31,910 nucleotides of DNA from the IMG/VR virus record IMGVR_UViG_3300042922_000937, positions 1-31,910 of that record; one strand, written 5' to 3'. Below are positions 30,561 through 31,910 of this stretch, in pieces; the stretch's first letter is position 1, and every line of letters starts with the position of its first letter. Both the position numbers and the translations under genes were made by a program. Under the pieces are notes generated by a model. It worked only from the letters and a program-made list of their open reading frames with translations. It did no database searches and was not told where the DNA came from. The stretch comes from a virus.

Positions 30561-30580
30561 GTAAAACTTCTGTTTTATCA
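30561..30580 (-). repeat. Intergenic palindrome copy
   Basis: Transcript strand TGATAAAACAGAAGTTTTAC between the 30578-30934 gene and the Gam-like gene, overlapping the former's stop. Confidence 0.6.
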
Positions 30581-30934
30581 GATCTCAGTCACTGCTTCCA
30601 ACTCTTCGATAATTTCTATGATTCGTGATTCAATTCGTTTCTTCTCTTCAGTCAAGTAATCAATCTTGTCTTGCCTCTCCCATACCTTGAGGTATTCCAT
30701 AACTGCAATAGCTTTAGGTAGTTGTGGTGCTATGAAGAAATCTTCCCACAAATCTACTAATTCAGTTACAAATTCTAAGGGAGAACCACTCCAACCCCTA
30801 TCATAATCAAGGGTGACAATAAAACTTCTCTCAAGTGAAGTTGGAGCGTCATCTCTAAAGGTAAAGGTGTAACATGCTTGTTCGTTTGGGTCTCCCAGAT
30901 AATATCTGCCTTGTCTTCGCACTACTCTATTCAA
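30578..30934 (-). CDS. Hypothetical phage protein, 118 aa, TTG start
   Basis: TTG at 30934 after GAGAGAGTGATAGT. Basic start (NRVVRRQGRYYLGD), a beta-rich middle, and a coiled-coil C-terminus (DKIDYLTEEKKRIESRIIEIIEEL). Not recognised; it is the gene just upstream of the Gam-like one. Confidence 0.68.
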   Translation of the reverse strand: MNRVVRRQGRYYLGDPNEQACYTFTFRDDAPTSLERSFIVTLDYDRGWSGSPLEFVTELVDLWEDFFIAPQLPKAIAVMEYLKVWERQDKIDYLTEEKKRIESRIIEIIEELEAVTEI

Positions 30935-30973
30935 ACTATCACTCTCTCGTTTCTTGATAAACTTTAGATTTTA

Positions 30974-31450
30974 TTAACTCTGATAAGCTGCGCAATAGCC
31001 AAGAACAAATATTTTAAAATTAATATACAACTCTTCAATGCTTTCTGCCGAAGTCAAAATTGTTGGACACCCACAAAACAGTGGAAATCTAAACTCTTTA
31101 GAGTAGCCCTTTGCATCCATAAAAATTGTAAATGCATCAAGAAGCTCCATCAGATACTCACACTCTTCATTCTGCTTCTTGAACATATAGTGCGTTTCAA
31201 TTCCAAGTAAGTAGCGTTTAATTTTTCTATCATATGTAATGTCTATATCATTCATAGAATATAAATTAGAATCCTTGCCACTCAAGTCATTCCACGATTG
31301 GATTCCCCAGATATGTTTCAATGAACCAATGTTGTATTCATTGTCTTCATAATCTGGATAGAGTCTTTTACATCTATTTACTTCGATATAGTGCTGAATA
31401 TCCCATAGTTTATCTCTAAAAAACCATTTTATTTGATTTATAATTTTCAC
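30974..31450 (-). CDS. Hypothetical phage protein, 158 aa, GTG start
   Basis: GTG at 31450 after CAAAGGAGATAAAGA. Basic N-terminus with Trp-rich helices (IKWFFRDKLWDIQHYIE). Hydrophobic patches near the C-terminus are not long enough for a clear membrane helix. Not recognised. Confidence 0.7.
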   Translation of the reverse strand: MKIINQIKWFFRDKLWDIQHYIEVNRCKRLYPDYEDNEYNIGSLKHIWGIQSWNDLSGKDSNLYSMNDIDITYDRKIKRYLLGIETHYMFKKQNEECEYLMELLDAFTIFMDAKGYSKEFRFPLFCGCPTILTSAESIEELYINFKIFVLGYCAAYQS

Positions 31451-31453
31451 TCT

Positions 31454-31687
31454 TTATCTCCTTTGGCCTCTCACAAACTTATGTATTTGAATCATTTCTT
31501 TTAAGCTCCTCTTCATCATCAACTCGTCAACTTCATCCATAATCTGATACATGGCCTCTTGATGGTCTTCTCTCATTGATGAAGGACAATCTAGTTGATC
31601 TGGTGTTGCTGCACTATATAACTCTTCACTTTCAGGACAGCATGATTCAAAAGCATTCCATAAACAATGTGTGTTATTACACTTCAC
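31454..31687 (-). CDS. Cys-rich small protein, 77 aa, GTG start
   Basis: GTG at 31687 after AAAGGTGGAAAGCT. The N-terminal part has Cys at 3, 8, 16, 17 and 34 (CNNTHCLWNAFESCC, LDCPSS), a likely metal site; the C-terminal half is helical and basic at the end. The gene ends 3 bases before the next. Confidence 0.7.
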   Translation of the reverse strand: MKCNNTHCLWNAFESCCPESEELYSAATPDQLDCPSSMREDHQEAMYQIMDEVDELMMKRSLKEMIQIHKFVRGQRR

Positions 31688-31742
31688 AGCTTTCCACCTT
31701 TCTATGCCCGTGTCTTCCTGCTACCAAATCATCAATTGTCGT

Positions 31743-31910
31743 TTAAAATAAATATCCATTTGCAGTTCTCCAAAAAATTATATCAGCGGTTGGGTAAACA
31801 CCATTACCACAATCAGGGCAGCATCTCTTTGGATTAGTTTTTTTAAATTTTACAATTTTTGGTTTATTCCCTTTCCACCCACAATTACACATCAGTCTGA
31901 TTGGCTCTGG
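31743..31910 (-). CDS. Zinc-ribbon protein, partial at the window edge
   Basis: The frame is open to base 31910 and ends at TAA (31743). CNCGW and CCPDCG form a typical zinc ribbon; between them is a basic stretch (KPKIVKFKKTNPKR). An internal ATG at 31892 could be the start, or the gene begins outside the window. Confidence 0.65.
   Translation of the reverse strand, partial: PEPIRLMCNCGWKGNKPKIVKFKKTNPKRCCPDCGNGVYPTADIIFWRTANGYLF

Noticed and set aside
1-31910. CRISPR arrays, tRNA genes, insertion sequences, toxin-antitoxin pairs
   Set aside because: No spaced direct repeats of the right size, no cloverleaf, no transposase or terminal repeats, and no convincing toxin-antitoxin pair were seen by eye; a tRNAscan/IS search would confirm.

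Overview
The window looks like the early and middle gene region of a large temperate or virulent siphophage of the SPbeta type infecting a Bacillus-group (low-GC Bacillota) host. It could be a free phage or a prophage. The reasons are: every supported gene lies on the minus strand in a dense array of short genes; the DNA is A+T-rich with AGGAGG-type ribosome binding sites; and the recognisable genes include DnaB-like helicase, TOPRIM primase, LigB-type ATP-dependent ligase, a UvrX/YolD SOS pair, YopX-like and Gam-like proteins. No structural, packaging, lysis or integrase gene and no tRNA was seen. I cannot name the host or phage species.

Transcription runs from high to low coordinates. Four promoters share one architecture: a conserved 16-base box (AAACTAAAAATAACTA on the minus strand), directly followed by a -35 hexamer (TATACA three times, TTGACT once), exactly 17 bases, then a -10. 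They lie at 29801-29845, 22063-22107, 13348-13392 and 3467-3511 and divide the region into blocks. A separate SOS promoter with two LexA/DinR boxes drives uvrX (24147-24175). Two intrinsic terminators are visible, at 3571-3594 and about 327-381. Many gene junctions carry an A+T-rich palindrome (TGATAAAA-n-TTTTATCA) just before the ribosome binding site.

Layout in transcription order. 31910-29844: zinc-ribbon and Cys-rich small proteins and a Mu Gam-like DNA-end-binding protein. 29749-24224: YopX-like protein, small orphans, a macro-domain (ADP-ribose) protein, a three-part zinc-finger protein, and a small-alarmone-hydrolase-like HD protein. 24097-22119: SOS block of uvrX, yolD-like gene and a third gene. 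21981-13416: membrane proteins, an acyl-carrier-like protein without its serine, a UPF0489/arginase-like protein, a DEDDh exonuclease, an ImmA-like metallopeptidase, DUF2513, a serine-recombinase-like domain lacking the catalytic serine, and an Xre-type regulator. 13306-3827: nucleotidyltransferase-fold protein, then a 7-deazaguanine block (HNH nuclease, DUF6884-like, DpdA/TGT-like transglycosylase, queuosine-precursor transporter), then the replication block (ligase, zinc-finger protein, helicase, primase), ended by a terminator. 3438-396: small orphans, then a radical SAM enzyme followed by an 83-residue protein with an N-terminal NSSSYHS motif, ended by a terminator.

The most notable observations are the shared promoter box, the repeated intergenic palindrome, the radical SAM plus NSSSYHS pair as a possible peptide-modification system, the compact DNA-modification/salvage/nuclease cluster, and the helicase and primase genes that both appear to start at non-standard AUC/AUU codons.
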